A stretch of DNA of 43,526 nucleotides from NCBI RefSeq assembly GCF_016774335.1, contig NZ_JAETWA010000040.1:1-43526 (forward strand). The letters are read 5' to 3'. The DNA is from Luteimonas saliphila (GTDB taxonomy: Bacteria; Pseudomonadota; Gammaproteobacteria; Xanthomonadales; Xanthomonadaceae). The stretch's first letter is position 1. The number at the start of each line of letters is the position of its first letter. A model generated the notes under the pieces. The model had not been told where the DNA came from. It ran no database searches and was given only the letters and a program-made list of their open reading frames with translations. Shown here one piece after another: positions 1-10,040 of this stretch. A program made the position numbers and the translations under genes.

Positions 1-31
1 CTAGAGCCTGTTAACACTATTTGCTAGACTT

Positions 32-795
32 ATGCGCATGGAACTGACGCCTGCGCAATTCGCCATCATCGAAGACTGCCTCCCCCGCCAACGGGGCAAC
101 GTGGCGGTGAGCAACCTCCACGTGCTCAACGCGATCCTGTTTGTCGCCGAGAACGGCTGCAAATGGCGCGCCTTGCCCAAGCGTTTCGGCAACTGGCACA
201 CGATCTATACCCGGATGAATCGCTGGGCCAAGGCCGGTGTGCTGGACCGGGTGTTCGAGCGGATGCAGGCCGCGCAACTGGTGCGCATCCGGCTTGAGGC
301 GATCAGCCTGGACAGCACGATCGTGAAAGTGCATCCCGATGGCACCGGCGCGCGAAAAAAAACGGTCCGCAGTCCATCGGCCGATCCCGCGGCGGTTGGA
401 CCACCAAAATTCATATGGCTGCCGCGGATTCCCGCTGCGCCTTAGCCTTCTCACTGTCTCCCGGCCAAGCCGGCGATGCACCAGCCGGCCGCGACCTGCT
501 GCGCACGTTGCCAACACCCCCGGCTGGCTGCCATCTCGTCATGGATCGTGCTTACGAGGGCAATGAAACACGCCAACTGGCCTTGGACCTGGGTTTTGAG
601 CCGGTCGTGCCGCCGCACCCACTGCGAACAAGCCCCTGGCGCTACAACACCGAGATCTATCGAAGAAGAAACGAGATCGAGCGACTCTTCCGGCGGCTCA
701 AAGGCTTCCGCCGCATCTTCAGCCGCTTCGACAAGCTCGACATCATGTTCGCTGGCTTCATCCACTTCGCATTGATCGTCGAATCACTACGATAG
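32..795 (+). CDS. IS5-family transposase made by -1 frameshifting (two overlapping frames)
   Basis: Frame A runs 32-445 and frame B is open through 795. Joining them at the A-run 355-362 gives about 254 residues, usual for IS427-like transposases. Frame A has the N-terminal domain and the first catalytic Asp (D94 in SLDSTIVK). After the shift, frame B reads KKNGPQSIGRSRGGWTTKIH, the expected family sequence, then the second Asp (VMDRAYEG) and the Y-x2-R-x3-E-x6-K signature in YRRRNEIERLFRRLK. Without a shift, frame A ends in unrelated residues. The transposase would cut and join the 17-base ends. The length and intact motifs suggest the element is still functional or recently was. Confidence 0.88.
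355..362 (+). other. slippery A-run for programmed -1 frameshift in the transposase
   Basis: Eight consecutive A residues. Relative to frame A the codons read CGA AAA AAA ACG, so the heptamer A AAA AAA allows both tRNAs to slip back one base. The next codon is then AAC in frame B, and conserved transposase sequence continues. This is the standard way IS elements of this group control transposase level. I did not identify a confident downstream stimulatory stem. Confidence 0.75.
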
Positions 796-807
796 TGTTA
801 ACAGGCC

Positions 808-1803
808 CTAGGGGAATGTGACCAGGGTCCTGCCGACCGATCCGCCGCCGAGCATGACTTCGAACACCTCTTGCAGGCCCTCGATCGTGGTTTCCCGGGT
901 GCAGATCCGGTCGAGGTGGCGCGGCTTCCAGTCGGAGGCCAGCAGGCGCCAGACTTCGTCGCGGATGTCTCGGGCGGTGCCGGCGGAGGCGACGCCCAGC
1001 AGCGACACGCCGCGGATGATGAAGGGCATCACCGAGGTCGGCAGGTCGGCGCTGGCGGCCAGTCCGGCGCTGGCGACATTGCCGTAGGGCCGCGTCTGCG
1101 CCAGCAGGCTGGCGAGCATGGGGCCGCCGACGTTGTCCAGGCCGCCGCCGAACCGAACCGATTCCATCGGTCGCCTGGTCGCCAGTGCCTCGCGGCCGAG
1201 CACGTCGCCCGCGCCGATCGACTTCAGGTATTCGACGTGCTCCGGCTTGCCGCTGATCGCGTGCACGACGTAGCCGGCGCGGCTGAAGATGTCGACCGCG
1301 AGCGAACCGACGCCGCCGGTCGCGCCTGTAACGGCGAGCGGGCCGAGCGATGGCGACTGCCGGTTCTCCTGCATGCGCAGCAGCGCGAGCGCGGCGGTGA
1401 AGCCGGCGGTGCCGATCACCATGCTCTCGCGCATCGTCAGGCCGACCGGCAGCGGCACAGCCCACTTCGACTCGAGCCTGGCGTACTGCGCATAACCGCC
1501 GTCGCGCGTTTCGCTCAGGCCGCTGCCTGTGACCAGCACCTCGTCGCCTTCGCGAAACTTCGGATCGGTCGAGCGCACCACGCGTCCGGCCACGTCGATG
1601 CCGCCGACCAGCGGAAACTGGCGCAGGATCCTGCCTTTGCCGGTGCCTGCCAATGCATCCTTGAAGTTGACCGACGAGAACGCGACCTCGACCACGATCT
1701 CGCCCGCGGACAGGTCGTCGATCGAGACCTGTTCGATACCGCCGCGATAACCGGCCGCGTCGTCGTGGATGCGGAAGGCGGCGAAGCTGGCGGGGATCGT
1801 CAT
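808..1803 (-). CDS. acuI: AcuI/YhdH-family NADPH-dependent acrylyl-CoA reductase (MDR superfamily)
   Basis: 331 residues, close to the usual 324-330. It is a zinc-free medium-chain reductase. The GroES-like N-terminal half contains SSVNFKDALAGTGKG, and the nucleotide-binding half has the Rossmann motif TGATGGVGSLAVDIF followed by SGKPEHVEYLKSIGA. This family reduces acrylyl-CoA to propionyl-CoA with NADPH; the physiological substrate here is inferred. I chose the ATG at 1803 because the protein then begins MTIPASFAAFRI and AAGGA lies about 9 bases upstream. The open frame extends to 2052 but is not family-like there. The TAG stop (810-808) lies inside the CTAG target site of the adjacent IS, so the protein is complete. 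Confidence 0.85.
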   Translation of the reverse strand: MTIPASFAAFRIHDDAAGYRGGIEQVSIDDLSAGEIVVEVAFSSVNFKDALAGTGKGRILRQFPLVGGIDVAGRVVRSTDPKFREGDEVLVTGSGLSETRDGGYAQYARLESKWAVPLPVGLTMRESMVIGTAGFTAALALLRMQENRQSPSLGPLAVTGATGGVGSLAVDIFSRAGYVVHAISGKPEHVEYLKSIGAGDVLGREALATRRPMESVRFGGGLDNVGGPMLASLLAQTRPYGNVASAGLAASADLPTSVMPFIIRGVSLLGVASAGTARDIRDEVWRLLASDWKPRHLDRICTRETTIEGLQEVFEVMLGGGSVGRTLVTFP

Positions 1804-2079
1804 GTCCGTGTGTCCTTCGGTCCAGTGCAGGCTCGACGAGCCCATCGACCGCGCGACGCGCCGGTCTCCCTTGCTGGTATCAGGCATTGTCACACAGGAG
1901 ATCCGCCCGCGCGCCGCGCCATCGCACGTGTCGCCGGATGCGATCACGGCATTGCCGCGTCGGACACGACTGGCAACGGGTTCGCCGGACGTCGGCTGGA
2001 GCGGATGGGATCGCGCATCGCGCGCGAGGCGTGCACGCATGCGCATGTGCACCGCAGACGCATCGCGCCAGGGTGGCTG
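1804..2079. other. intergenic region, no gene seen
   Basis: 276 bases between the reductase and the LOG gene, both on the minus strand. Open frames here are GC-rich extensions or shadows of neighbours without recognisable protein features. It probably holds the promoter of the reductase gene, but I cannot point to a convincing -10/-35 pair. Confidence 0.5.
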
Positions 2080-2673
2080 CTAGCGAAGCGCTTTGCCGTG
2101 CTTCTCGTCGAGCCACTTGCTGGCGCTCGCCGGAGAGTAGCCGCGCATCCAGGCCAGCATGGCGTCGATGTCGTCGCCGTGCCACAGGTCCGCGCGCTGG
2201 GCGGCATGCAGGAAACACTCGGCGACCATGCGGTCGATCATGCCGATCAGGGGATCGAAGAAATCGTCGACGTCGAGGAACGCGCACGGCTTGTTGCCGA
2301 TGCCGAGCTGGCGCCAGGTGAGCATCTCGAACATCTCGTCGAGCGTGCCGAAGCCGCCGGGCAGGGCGACGAAGGCGTCGGACAGGTCGAACATGCGCAT
2401 CTTGCGCTCGTGCATCGAGCCCACGACCTCGAGCCGGGTCACGCCCTTGTGCGCGACTTCCCACGAGACCAGTTGCTCCGGGATCACGCCGACCACCTCG
2501 CCGCCCGCCTGCAGGACCGCGTCGGCGACGATGCCCATCAGGCCGACGTTGCCGCCGCCATAGACCAGGGTCAGGCCCTCCTTGGCGATGCGGTCGCCCA
2601 GGGCGAAGGCGCGCTCCGCGTAGGATGGGCGGCTACCCGTATTGGATCCGCAGTACACGCAGATCGAACGCAT
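2080..2673 (-). CDS. LOG-family protein (TIGR00730), nucleotide 5'-monophosphate phosphoribohydrolase
   Basis: 197 residues, the usual length. LOG enzymes cleave the N-glycosidic bond of cytokinin riboside monophosphates or AMP to release the free base; in bacteria the real substrate is often unknown. The signature PGGFGTLDE is at residues 105-113, with the nucleotide-binding stretch VYGGGNVGLMG at 38-48 and a conserved SMHERKMRM before it. Two ATGs compete. The one at 2679 forms an ATGA overlap with the upstream stop but is only 1 base from GGAGGAG. The one at 2673 has a normal spacing of 7 bases and gives the conserved start MRSICVYCGS, so I prefer it. It is translationally linked to the small exported protein upstream. 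Confidence 0.88.
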   Translation of the reverse strand: MRSICVYCGSNTGSRPSYAERAFALGDRIAKEGLTLVYGGGNVGLMGIVADAVLQAGGEVVGVIPEQLVSWEVAHKGVTRLEVVGSMHERKMRMFDLSDAFVALPGGFGTLDEMFEMLTWRQLGIGNKPCAFLDVDDFFDPLIGMIDRMVAECFLHAAQRADLWHGDDIDAMLAWMRGYSPASASKWLDEKHGKALR

Positions 2674-2675
2674 GT

Positions 2676-3068
2676 TCATTCTCCTCCGGGACCTGCCGCG
2701 CGTGGATCGGGATCGGGCCTGCCGCAGTCCACGGCCTCGATCACGCCACCGCGGTAGCGCATCGACGTGGTGCGGCGGCGGCCGTCGGCATCGGTGTCGT
2801 GCCAGAAATCGATCGCATGGCTTCCGGCCGGCGGATCGCCGTCGGAGCCGGCCGCCGAATGGCCCGACAGCGTGCTGTCCGGCGCCCGTCCCATGATCGC
2901 CATCGCCTCGCGGTAGTTCATGCCCGGGCGCAGCTGTGCGCAGCGGGCATGGGCGGGGGCGTCGTCGGTGACGGGCGTGGTTCCGGTCGTGGCATGGCTC
3001 ATGGGCGTGGCGGCCGCGGTGCAGGCGAGGGCGATCAGGGTCGGCAGGCGGAGGCGCTGGAACGGCAT
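2676..3068 (-). CDS. small exported protein of unknown function
   Basis: 130 residues. The first 26 form a signal peptide (MPFQRLRLPTLIALACTAAA, then likely cleavage after SHA). The mature part contains LRPGMNYREAMAIMGRAPD and later SMRYRGGVIEAVDCGRP. The G-M-x4-A-x2-I-M-G-x-P pattern recalls the BamE/SmpA-like fold, in which a short helix precedes strands, but this is only resemblance. The start is ATG at 3068 with a weak ribosome-binding site. The stop overlaps or abuts the LOG gene start, so the two are probably co-transcribed. I do not recognise a function. Composition matches the neighbours. Confidence 0.6.
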   Translation of the reverse strand: MPFQRLRLPTLIALACTAAATPMSHATTGTTPVTDDAPAHARCAQLRPGMNYREAMAIMGRAPDSTLSGHSAAGSDGDPPAGSHAIDFWHDTDADGRRRTTSMRYRGGVIEAVDCGRPDPDPRAAGPGGE

Positions 3069-3274
3069 TCGACGGTGTTCCGAAGCAAGCGCCCGGGCAG
3101 CGTCAGGGCGATCGGTGTGACGGGTGGATGGGCCATACGCAAGCGAAGCCGTGGCACACGGGTTTGGCCTGGCGTCCTTTCCGCGCCGGGTCGATGGCGC
3201 AATCGGGAAACGGCGCAGAGCGCGATTCGCGCGACACGGCCGCAGGCGCCACGAACGCCCGCGCCCCGTGGGAC
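3069..3274. other. intergenic region downstream of lpdA, no gene seen
   Basis: 206 bases between the end of lpdA and the start of the small exported protein. Frames read through it without family resemblance. I see no clear promoter or terminator. Confidence 0.4.
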
Positions 3275-4829
<1,555 letters not shown>

Positions 4830-4843
4830 GCATGGTCTTCGGC

Positions 4844-6079
4844 CTACAGGCCGAGGACCATGCGACCAGGATTCTCGAGCTGGTTCTTGATGTCGACCAG
4901 GAACAGCACCGCGTCCTTGCCGTCGATGATGCGGTGGTCGTAGCTCAGCGCGATGTACATCATCGGCGCGGCGATCACCTTGCCGTCCTCGACGATCGCG
5001 CGGTCCTTGATCGCGTGCATGCCCAGGATCGCGCTCTGCGGCGGGTTGACGATCGGCGTGGAGAACAGCGAGCCGAAGGTGCCGCCGTTGGTGATGGTGA
5101 AGGTGCCGCCCTGCAGGTCCTCGAGCTTGAGCCCGCCCTCGCGCGCGGCCTTGGCGAAATCGCCGATGCCCTTCTCGACGTCGGCGAACGACATGCGCTC
5201 GACGTTGCGCAGCACCGGCGTGACCAGGCCGCGGTCGGTGGAGATCGCCACCGAGATGTCCGCGTAGCCGTGGTAGACCACGTCGTCGCCGTCGACCGAG
5301 GCGTTGACCACCGGGTAGCGCTGCAGCGCGTTGGCCGCGGCCTTGGCGAAAAAGCTCATGAAGCCGAGCTTGACGCCGGTGTCCTTCTGGAACTGCTCGC
5401 CGAGCTCCTTGCGCAACGCCATCACCTTGCCCAGGTTGACCTCGTTGAACGAGGTCAGCATCGCGATCGATTCCTTCGACTGCATCAGCCGCTCGGCGAT
5501 GCGCTTGCGGATGCGGGTCATCGGCACGCGCTGTTCCGGGCGGGCGCCGCCGGACACGCCGGGAGTCTTGCCGGCGGCATAGTTGACCAGGTCTTCCTTG
5601 GTCACCGCGCCGCGGCGGCCGGTGCCTTCGACCTGCGACGGGTCGATGCCTTCCTTCTTCGCGGTGAAGCGCGCGCCGGGCGGGAGCTCGTCGGTGCCGC
5701 CCGAGACCGGCGCGGGCTTGGTCGAGGCAGGAGCGGCGGCTTCGGCCTTGGCCGCGCCCTTCTTCTCCTGTACTTCCTCGGGGCCGGCGGCAGGCTTGTC
5801 GTCCTTCGCGGCGGCGGCTGGAGCGGACTCGGCGGCGGCTGCGCCTTCCTCGATGATCGCCAGCAGCTGTTGGCTGGTCACCGTGTCGCCCTCCTTGAAC
5901 TTGATCTCCTTGAGTACGCCGTCGACCGGCGAGGGGACCTCGAGCACGACCTTGTCGGTCTCCAGGTCCACGAGGTTCTCGTCGCGCTTGACCGCGTCCC
6001 CCGCCTTCTTGTGCCAGCCGGCGATGGTGGCGTCGGAGACGGACTCGGGGAGAACCGGAACTTTGACTTCGGTGGCCAT
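4844..6079 (-). CDS. sucB: 2-oxoglutarate dehydrogenase E2, dihydrolipoyl succinyltransferase
   Basis: 411 residues. It forms the core of the complex and transfers succinyl from its lipoyl arm to CoA. Domains in order: a single lipoyl domain (1-80) with the lipoylated lysine K43 in DLETDKVVLE; an Ala/Pro/Lys-rich linker (about 81-130); a peripheral-subunit-binding domain (about 135-170, EGIDPSQVEGTGRRGAVTKED); and the catalytic domain to the end. The active-site motif SYDHRIIDGKDA contains H382 and D386. AAGGA sits about 10 bases before the ATG. It starts 37 bases after sucA and is certainly co-transcribed with it. Confidence 0.97.
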   Translation of the reverse strand: MATEVKVPVLPESVSDATIAGWHKKAGDAVKRDENLVDLETDKVVLEVPSPVDGVLKEIKFKEGDTVTSQQLLAIIEEGAAAAESAPAAAAKDDKPAAGPEEVQEKKGAAKAEAAAPASTKPAPVSGGTDELPPGARFTAKKEGIDPSQVEGTGRRGAVTKEDLVNYAAGKTPGVSGGARPEQRVPMTRIRKRIAERLMQSKESIAMLTSFNEVNLGKVMALRKELGEQFQKDTGVKLGFMSFFAKAAANALQRYPVVNASVDGDDVVYHGYADISVAISTDRGLVTPVLRNVERMSFADVEKGIGDFAKAAREGGLKLEDLQGGTFTITNGGTFGSLFSTPIVNPPQSAILGMHAIKDRAIVEDGKVIAAPMMYIALSYDHRIIDGKDAVLFLVDIKNQLENPGRMVLGL

Positions 6080-6116
6080 GGGATGGCGTCCTTGGGGCGT
6101 TGAAGGCGGGGCGGTG

Positions 6117-8945
6117 TTATTCGGCGATCTGGTCGCCGGGCGGATTGACCAGCGCGTCGGCGACCAGTTTCAGCTGTTCTTCCACGTGGTCGGCGAAATG
6201 GCCGACGGCCGGCGACGGCGAGCGGCTGCGGCCGGCGTAGCTCAGGGCCTGGCCCTTGGCCAGGCAGCCTTGCAGGTGGTGCTTGATCTGGTACCAGGCG
6301 CCCTGGTTCTGCGGCTCCTCCTGGCACCAGACCACGTCGGCGGCCTTGCCGTGCTTCGCCAGTTCGGCCGACAGCAGTTCGCGCGGGAACGGATAGAGCT
6401 GCTCGATGCGGACGATGGCCACGTCCTCGAGTTCGCGCTTCTGGGCGTCCTCGAGCAGGTCGTAGTAGACCTTGCCCGAGCACAGCACCACGCGCCTGGC
6501 CTTCTCCGGATCGACCGAGGGGTCGGGAATCAGGTGCTGGAACTCGCCGTCGGCCAGCTCGTCCAGCGTGGAGACGGCCAGCTTGTGGCGCAGCAGCGAC
6601 TTCGGGCTCATCACGATCAGCGGCTTGCGCGTGGCCATCTTCATCTGCCGGCGCAGCATGTGGAAGCACTGCGCGGGCGTGGTCGGCACGCAGACCAGCA
6701 TGTTCTCCAGCGCACACAGCTGCAGGAAGCGCTCCAGGCGCGCGGAGCTGTGTTCCGGGCCCTGGCCCTCGTAGCCGTGCGGCAGCAGCAGGGTCAGGCC
6801 GGAGATGCGGCCCCACTTGGCCTCGCCCGAGGCGATGAACTGGTCGATCACCACCTGCGCGCCGTTGGCGAAATCGCCGAACTGGCCTTCCCAGATGTCG
6901 AGCGTGTTGGGGTCGGTGGTGGAGAAGCCGTACTCGAACGCCATCACCGCTTCCTCGCTGAGCAGCGAGTCGATGATGGTGCACTGCTCGGGGCTTTCGG
7001 CCAGTTGCCGCAGCGGCAGGTAATAGCTGTCGGTCTTCTGGTCGTGCAGGATCGCGTGGCGGTGGAAGAACGTGCCGCGGCCGGCGTCCTGGCCGACCAG
7101 GCGCAGGCCGTGGCCCTCGGCCAGCAGGGTGGCATAGGCGAGATTCTCGGCGAAGCCCCAGTCGCCCGGGATCTCGCCGGCGGTCATCCTGCGCCGGTCC
7201 TCGTAGATCTTGGCCACGCGCGGATGCAGGTGCACGCCGGCCGGGATGGTGTTGATGGCCTCGGCGAGCTGCCCGAGCGTGGCCTTCTTCACCCGGGTGT
7301 CGACGCTGTCGTACAGCGTGCCGGTCAGGTACTTCGACCAGTCGATGGTCAGTTCGTAGTCCTCGGGCTTCGAGCCGGCCAGCTCGGTGGTGACTTCGCC
7401 GGCGTCGAGCTTGTCGCGCAGGCTGTCCATCATCGCCTTCGCCGCCTCGGCCGTGACCACGCCGGCCTCCGCAAGCCGCGCGGCGTAGAGCTCGCGCGTG
7501 CTCGGGTGCTTGCGGATGGTCTGGTACATCAGCGGCTGGGTCGCCGCCGGCTCGTCGGCCTCGTTGTGGCCGTGGCGGCGGTAGCAGACCAGGTCGATCA
7601 CCACGTCCTTGCGGAACTGCTGCCGGAACTCGTAGGCCATCCTCGCCACGAACACCACCGCTTCGGGATCGTCGGCGTTCACGTGGAACACCGGCGCGCC
7701 GACCATCTTGGCCACGTCGGTGCAGTACAGCGTGGAACGCGCGTCTTCCTTGTTGCTGGTGGTGAAGCCGACCTGGTTGTTGATGATCACGTGCAGGGTG
7801 CCGCCGACGGCGAAGCCGCGCGCCTGCGACATCTGCAGCAGTTCCATCACCACGCCCTGGCCGGCGAACGCGGCGTCGCCGTGGATCAGGATCGGCAGCA
7901 CCTGGCGCCGCTCCTCGTCGCCGCGACGCTCCTGGCGCGAACGCGCGCTGCCGGCGACCACAGGGTCGACGATCTCCAGGTGCGAGGGATTGAAGGCCAG
8001 GGCGATGTGCACCGGCGCGCCCGGGGTGGCGATGTCGGCGGAGAAGCCCATGTGGTACTTCACGTCGCCGGCGTGGGCGCGTTCATCGTGTTCGAACTTG
8101 CCCTCGAATTCGTCGAACAGCTTGCGCGGGCTCTTGCCCAGGGTGTTGACCAGCACGTTGAGGCGGCCGCGGTGGGCCATGCCGATCACGATGTCCTTGA
8201 CCTTGTCGAGCCCGGACTGGCGGATCACGCTGTCGAGCAGCGGGATCAGCGAATCACCGCCCTCGAGCGAGAAGCGCTTCTGGCCGACGTACTTGGTGTG
8301 CAGGTAGCGCTCCAGCCCTTCCGCGGCGGTGAGCCGCTCCAGCACGCGGGTGCGGGTCTCGGCGCTCAGGTTGTAGTCGCCCGCTGCGGTCTCCAGGCGC
8401 TGGTACAGCCACTGGCGCTGCTCGACCTCGGGGATGTGCATGAACTCGGCGCCGATCGGGCCGGTATAGGTCGCCTTGAGCCGCGCCAGCAGGTCGCGCA
8501 GCTTCATCCGCGGCTGCCCGGCCACGCCGCCGGTGCTGAACTCGCCGTCGAGGTCGGCTTCGGACAGGTTGTGGAACGGCAGGCCGAGGTCCGGCGGGTT
8601 CATCGGCGGGGTCAGCGCCAGCGGATCGAGCTTGGCGCCGAGGTGGCCGCGCGAGCGGTAGGCGGTGATCAGGCGGCCGACGTTGCGCTCGCGTTCGTCG
8701 CTGGCACCGGTGCCGCCGGCGACCACGCCGCGCGCCGCGCGCCTGCCGGCCTCGGCCACGGCCGCGACCACCGGGGAGTGCGGCACATCGCCGGCCTCGC
8801 GCCCCTGGAAGCCGTCGAACCATGCCTTCCACTTCGGCCCGACGCTGTCGGGAGAGACGAGGTACTGCTCGTAGAGGTCCTCGATGTAGGCGGCGTTGGC
8901 GCCGAGCTGGGAGGACTGCGCAAACTGCTTCAGGAGACTGTCCAC
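6117..8945 (-). CDS. sucA: 2-oxoglutarate dehydrogenase E1 component
   Basis: 942 residues from the GTG at 8945 (VDSLLKQFAQSSQ), which matches where relatives begin. It decarboxylates 2-oxoglutarate using thiamine diphosphate and succinylates the lipoyl arm of SucB. Seen are the N-terminal E2-binding segment AAYIEDLYEQYLVSPDSV, the substrate-site GMAHRGRLNVLVN, the thiamine/Mg2+ region GDAAFAGQGVVMELLQ to IINNQVGFTTS, and the C-terminal LLLPHGYEGQGPEHSSAR. An in-frame ATG at 9020 would add 25 residues. That ATG has no Shine-Dalgarno and lies only 14 bases after a TATAAT, so it is less likely, though the GTG also lacks a strong ribosome site. It is the first gene of sucA-sucB-lpdA. Confidence 0.95.
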   Translation of the reverse strand: MDSLLKQFAQSSQLGANAAYIEDLYEQYLVSPDSVGPKWKAWFDGFQGREAGDVPHSPVVAAVAEAGRRAARGVVAGGTGASDERERNVGRLITAYRSRGHLGAKLDPLALTPPMNPPDLGLPFHNLSEADLDGEFSTGGVAGQPRMKLRDLLARLKATYTGPIGAEFMHIPEVEQRQWLYQRLETAAGDYNLSAETRTRVLERLTAAEGLERYLHTKYVGQKRFSLEGGDSLIPLLDSVIRQSGLDKVKDIVIGMAHRGRLNVLVNTLGKSPRKLFDEFEGKFEHDERAHAGDVKYHMGFSADIATPGAPVHIALAFNPSHLEIVDPVVAGSARSRQERRGDEERRQVLPILIHGDAAFAGQGVVMELLQMSQARGFAVGGTLHVIINNQVGFTTSNKEDARSTLYCTDVAKMVGAPVFHVNADDPEAVVFVARMAYEFRQQFRKDVVIDLVCYRRHGHNEADEPAATQPLMYQTIRKHPSTRELYAARLAEAGVVTAEAAKAMMDSLRDKLDAGEVTTELAGSKPEDYELTIDWSKYLTGTLYDSVDTRVKKATLGQLAEAINTIPAGVHLHPRVAKIYEDRRRMTAGEIPGDWGFAENLAYATLLAEGHGLRLVGQDAGRGTFFHRHAILHDQKTDSYYLPLRQLAESPEQCTIIDSLLSEEAVMAFEYGFSTTDPNTLDIWEGQFGDFANGAQVVIDQFIASGEAKWGRISGLTLLLPHGYEGQGPEHSSARLERFLQLCALENMLVCVPTTPAQCFHMLRRQMKMATRKPLIVMSPKSLLRHKLAVSTLDELADGEFQHLIPDPSVDPEKARRVVLCSGKVYYDLLEDAQKRELEDVAIVRIEQLYPFPRELLSAELAKHGKAADVVWCQEEPQNQGAWYQIKHHLQGCLAKGQALSYAGRSRSPSPAVGHFADHVEEQLKLVADALVNPPGDQIAE

Positions 8946-9034
8946 GTCGGGCACATCGGACTCAATTGGGGAGGCAAGCGCCTGATCCGGAACGGAAATT
9001 CGGCGTCCGGCAGCGGGCATATGGGGAGTCGCGC

Positions 9035-9040
9035 ATTATA
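9035..9040 (-). promoter_or_regulatory. predicted -10 box of the sucA-sucB-lpdA promoter
   Basis: A perfect TATAAT on the minus strand, the only such box in the gap before sucA. A good TTGACA-like -35 is not apparent at 16-18 bases. Transcription would begin near 9028, giving a leader of about 80 bases to the GTG at 8945, or under 10 bases to the ATG at 9020. Confidence 0.6.
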
Positions 9041-9125
9041 GCCGCTGCCCTTGTCGCGATGCATCATGCTTTGGACGGATGCACGCCCTGCGTTCGGGTG
9101 GCGGACAGACCGGGTATGGCGGCGA

Positions 9126-10040
9126 TCAGAGCCCGAGTGCGCGCAGTTCGCTGCACGGCCTGGACCGCTCCCACACCTGGTCGAAGGCCCCGCTGAGTTG
9201 CCGCGCCCGCGCCCGCGCGGCGCTTTCGGTTTCGCCGTCGAATCGGTGGCCGAGCGAGCGGAAGTAGTAGCCGCCGGCGTCGCTGGCGATGAAGGCGGAA
9301 GGATAGGTCCGGTCGACCGGGTCCTCGACCTCGCGCAGCGCGAACACGCTGGGAAGTCGCTGCGCGAGCCCGATCAGCGGCGCATGGGCGCGCTGCGCGG
9401 CGGCGGCGTCCTGCAGCAGGATGCGCGCCTCGCCCCCGACACCGGCGGTGCCGAAGCGGCGCAGGGCCTCGACCACGCGCGGCTGGTCGTACAGGCCCGG
9501 GTCGAGCTCGCGGCTGTAGATCCACAGCCGCCGGCGCGCAGCCAGGACGATCGCGGCGGTCGTGGCGACCGCGGCGGCGCGATCCTCGACCGCGACCGGG
9601 CGGTCGAGCCGGAACCGCATGGCCAGGTGCTCGATGCCGGCCTCGACGAAGCGTTCTCCCACCGGCGTGAAGCCGTGGGCGCGATAGAACTCGATCGCCC
9701 CGGCCTGCGCGTGCAGCGTCACCTGGCGCAAGCCGTCCTCGCGCGCCAGTCGCAGCAGCGCATGGAGCAGGGCGCTGCCGACGCCGTGGGCACGCCAGCC
9801 GGCCAGCACCGCCATGCGCCCGATCCGGCCCTCCGGGCTGAGGCGGGCGGTGCCGATCGCGATCCCGGCGGGGTCGCGCGCCAGCACGTGGCGGCAGCGC
9901 GGATCGAGGTCGTCGCGCTCCAGTTCCCGCGGTACCTGCTGTTCCTGCACGAACACGGCCTCTCGCACCGCGCGCAGGTCGTCGAGCGCGGCGGTGTAAT
10001 CGACAGCCAAGACCTGGAACGGGCCGGTCGCGATCGTCAA
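9126..10040 (-). CDS. GNAT N-acetyltransferase with an extra C-terminal domain
   Basis: 304 residues. Residues about 1-150 are a GNAT acetyltransferase: AVREAVFVQEQQVPRELE near the start, then the acetyl-CoA-binding stretch RMAVLAGWRAHGVGSALLHA and the EFYRAHGFTPVGERF strand typical of the fold. The remaining half (about 155-304, including RRRLWIYSRELDPGLYDQP and YYFRSLGHRFDGETES) is a second domain seen in relatives, probably DUF7931, whose role is unknown. I chose TTG at 10040: it overlaps the upstream stop as TTGA, follows GGAGGAA, and there is no nearby ATG. It is last in the five-gene operon. Acetylated substrate unknown. Confidence 0.8.
   Translation of the reverse strand: MTIATGPFQVLAVDYTAALDDLRAVREAVFVQEQQVPRELERDDLDPRCRHVLARDPAGIAIGTARLSPEGRIGRMAVLAGWRAHGVGSALLHALLRLAREDGLRQVTLHAQAGAIEFYRAHGFTPVGERFVEAGIEHLAMRFRLDRPVAVEDRAAAVATTAAIVLAARRRLWIYSRELDPGLYDQPRVVEALRRFGTAGVGGEARILLQDAAAAQRAHAPLIGLAQRLPSVFALREVEDPVDRTYPSAFIASDAGGYYFRSLGHRFDGETESAARARARQLSGAFDQVWERSRPCSELRALGL

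Larger units (their letters stand above)
1..811 (+). mobile_element. IS5-family (IS427-like group) insertion sequence
   Basis: A complete element of about 0.8 kb. The two ends are imperfect inverted repeats: the left reads CTAGAGCCTGTTAACAC and the reverse complement of the right reads CTAGGGCCTGTTAACAC (positions 795-811), one mismatch. CTAG at 1-4 and at 808-811 fits the YTAR-type target duplication of this family, so the element proper is about 5-807. It carries one DDE transposase in two overlapping frames. The target lies on the stop codon of the neighbouring reductase gene. The window starts at the element's edge, as expected when an assembly breaks at a multicopy IS. Confidence 0.9.

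Noticed and set aside
2677..2679. ATG at 2679 as the start of the LOG gene
   Set aside because: It is only 1 base from the Shine-Dalgarno. The ATG two codons later has normal spacing and gives the conserved N-terminus. The choice is not certain because the ATGA overlap is attractive.
5583..9041. A 1152-residue plus-strand open frame opposite sucB and sucA
   Set aside because: Same artefact of GC-rich coding DNA. The minus strand holds unmistakable SucA and SucB.
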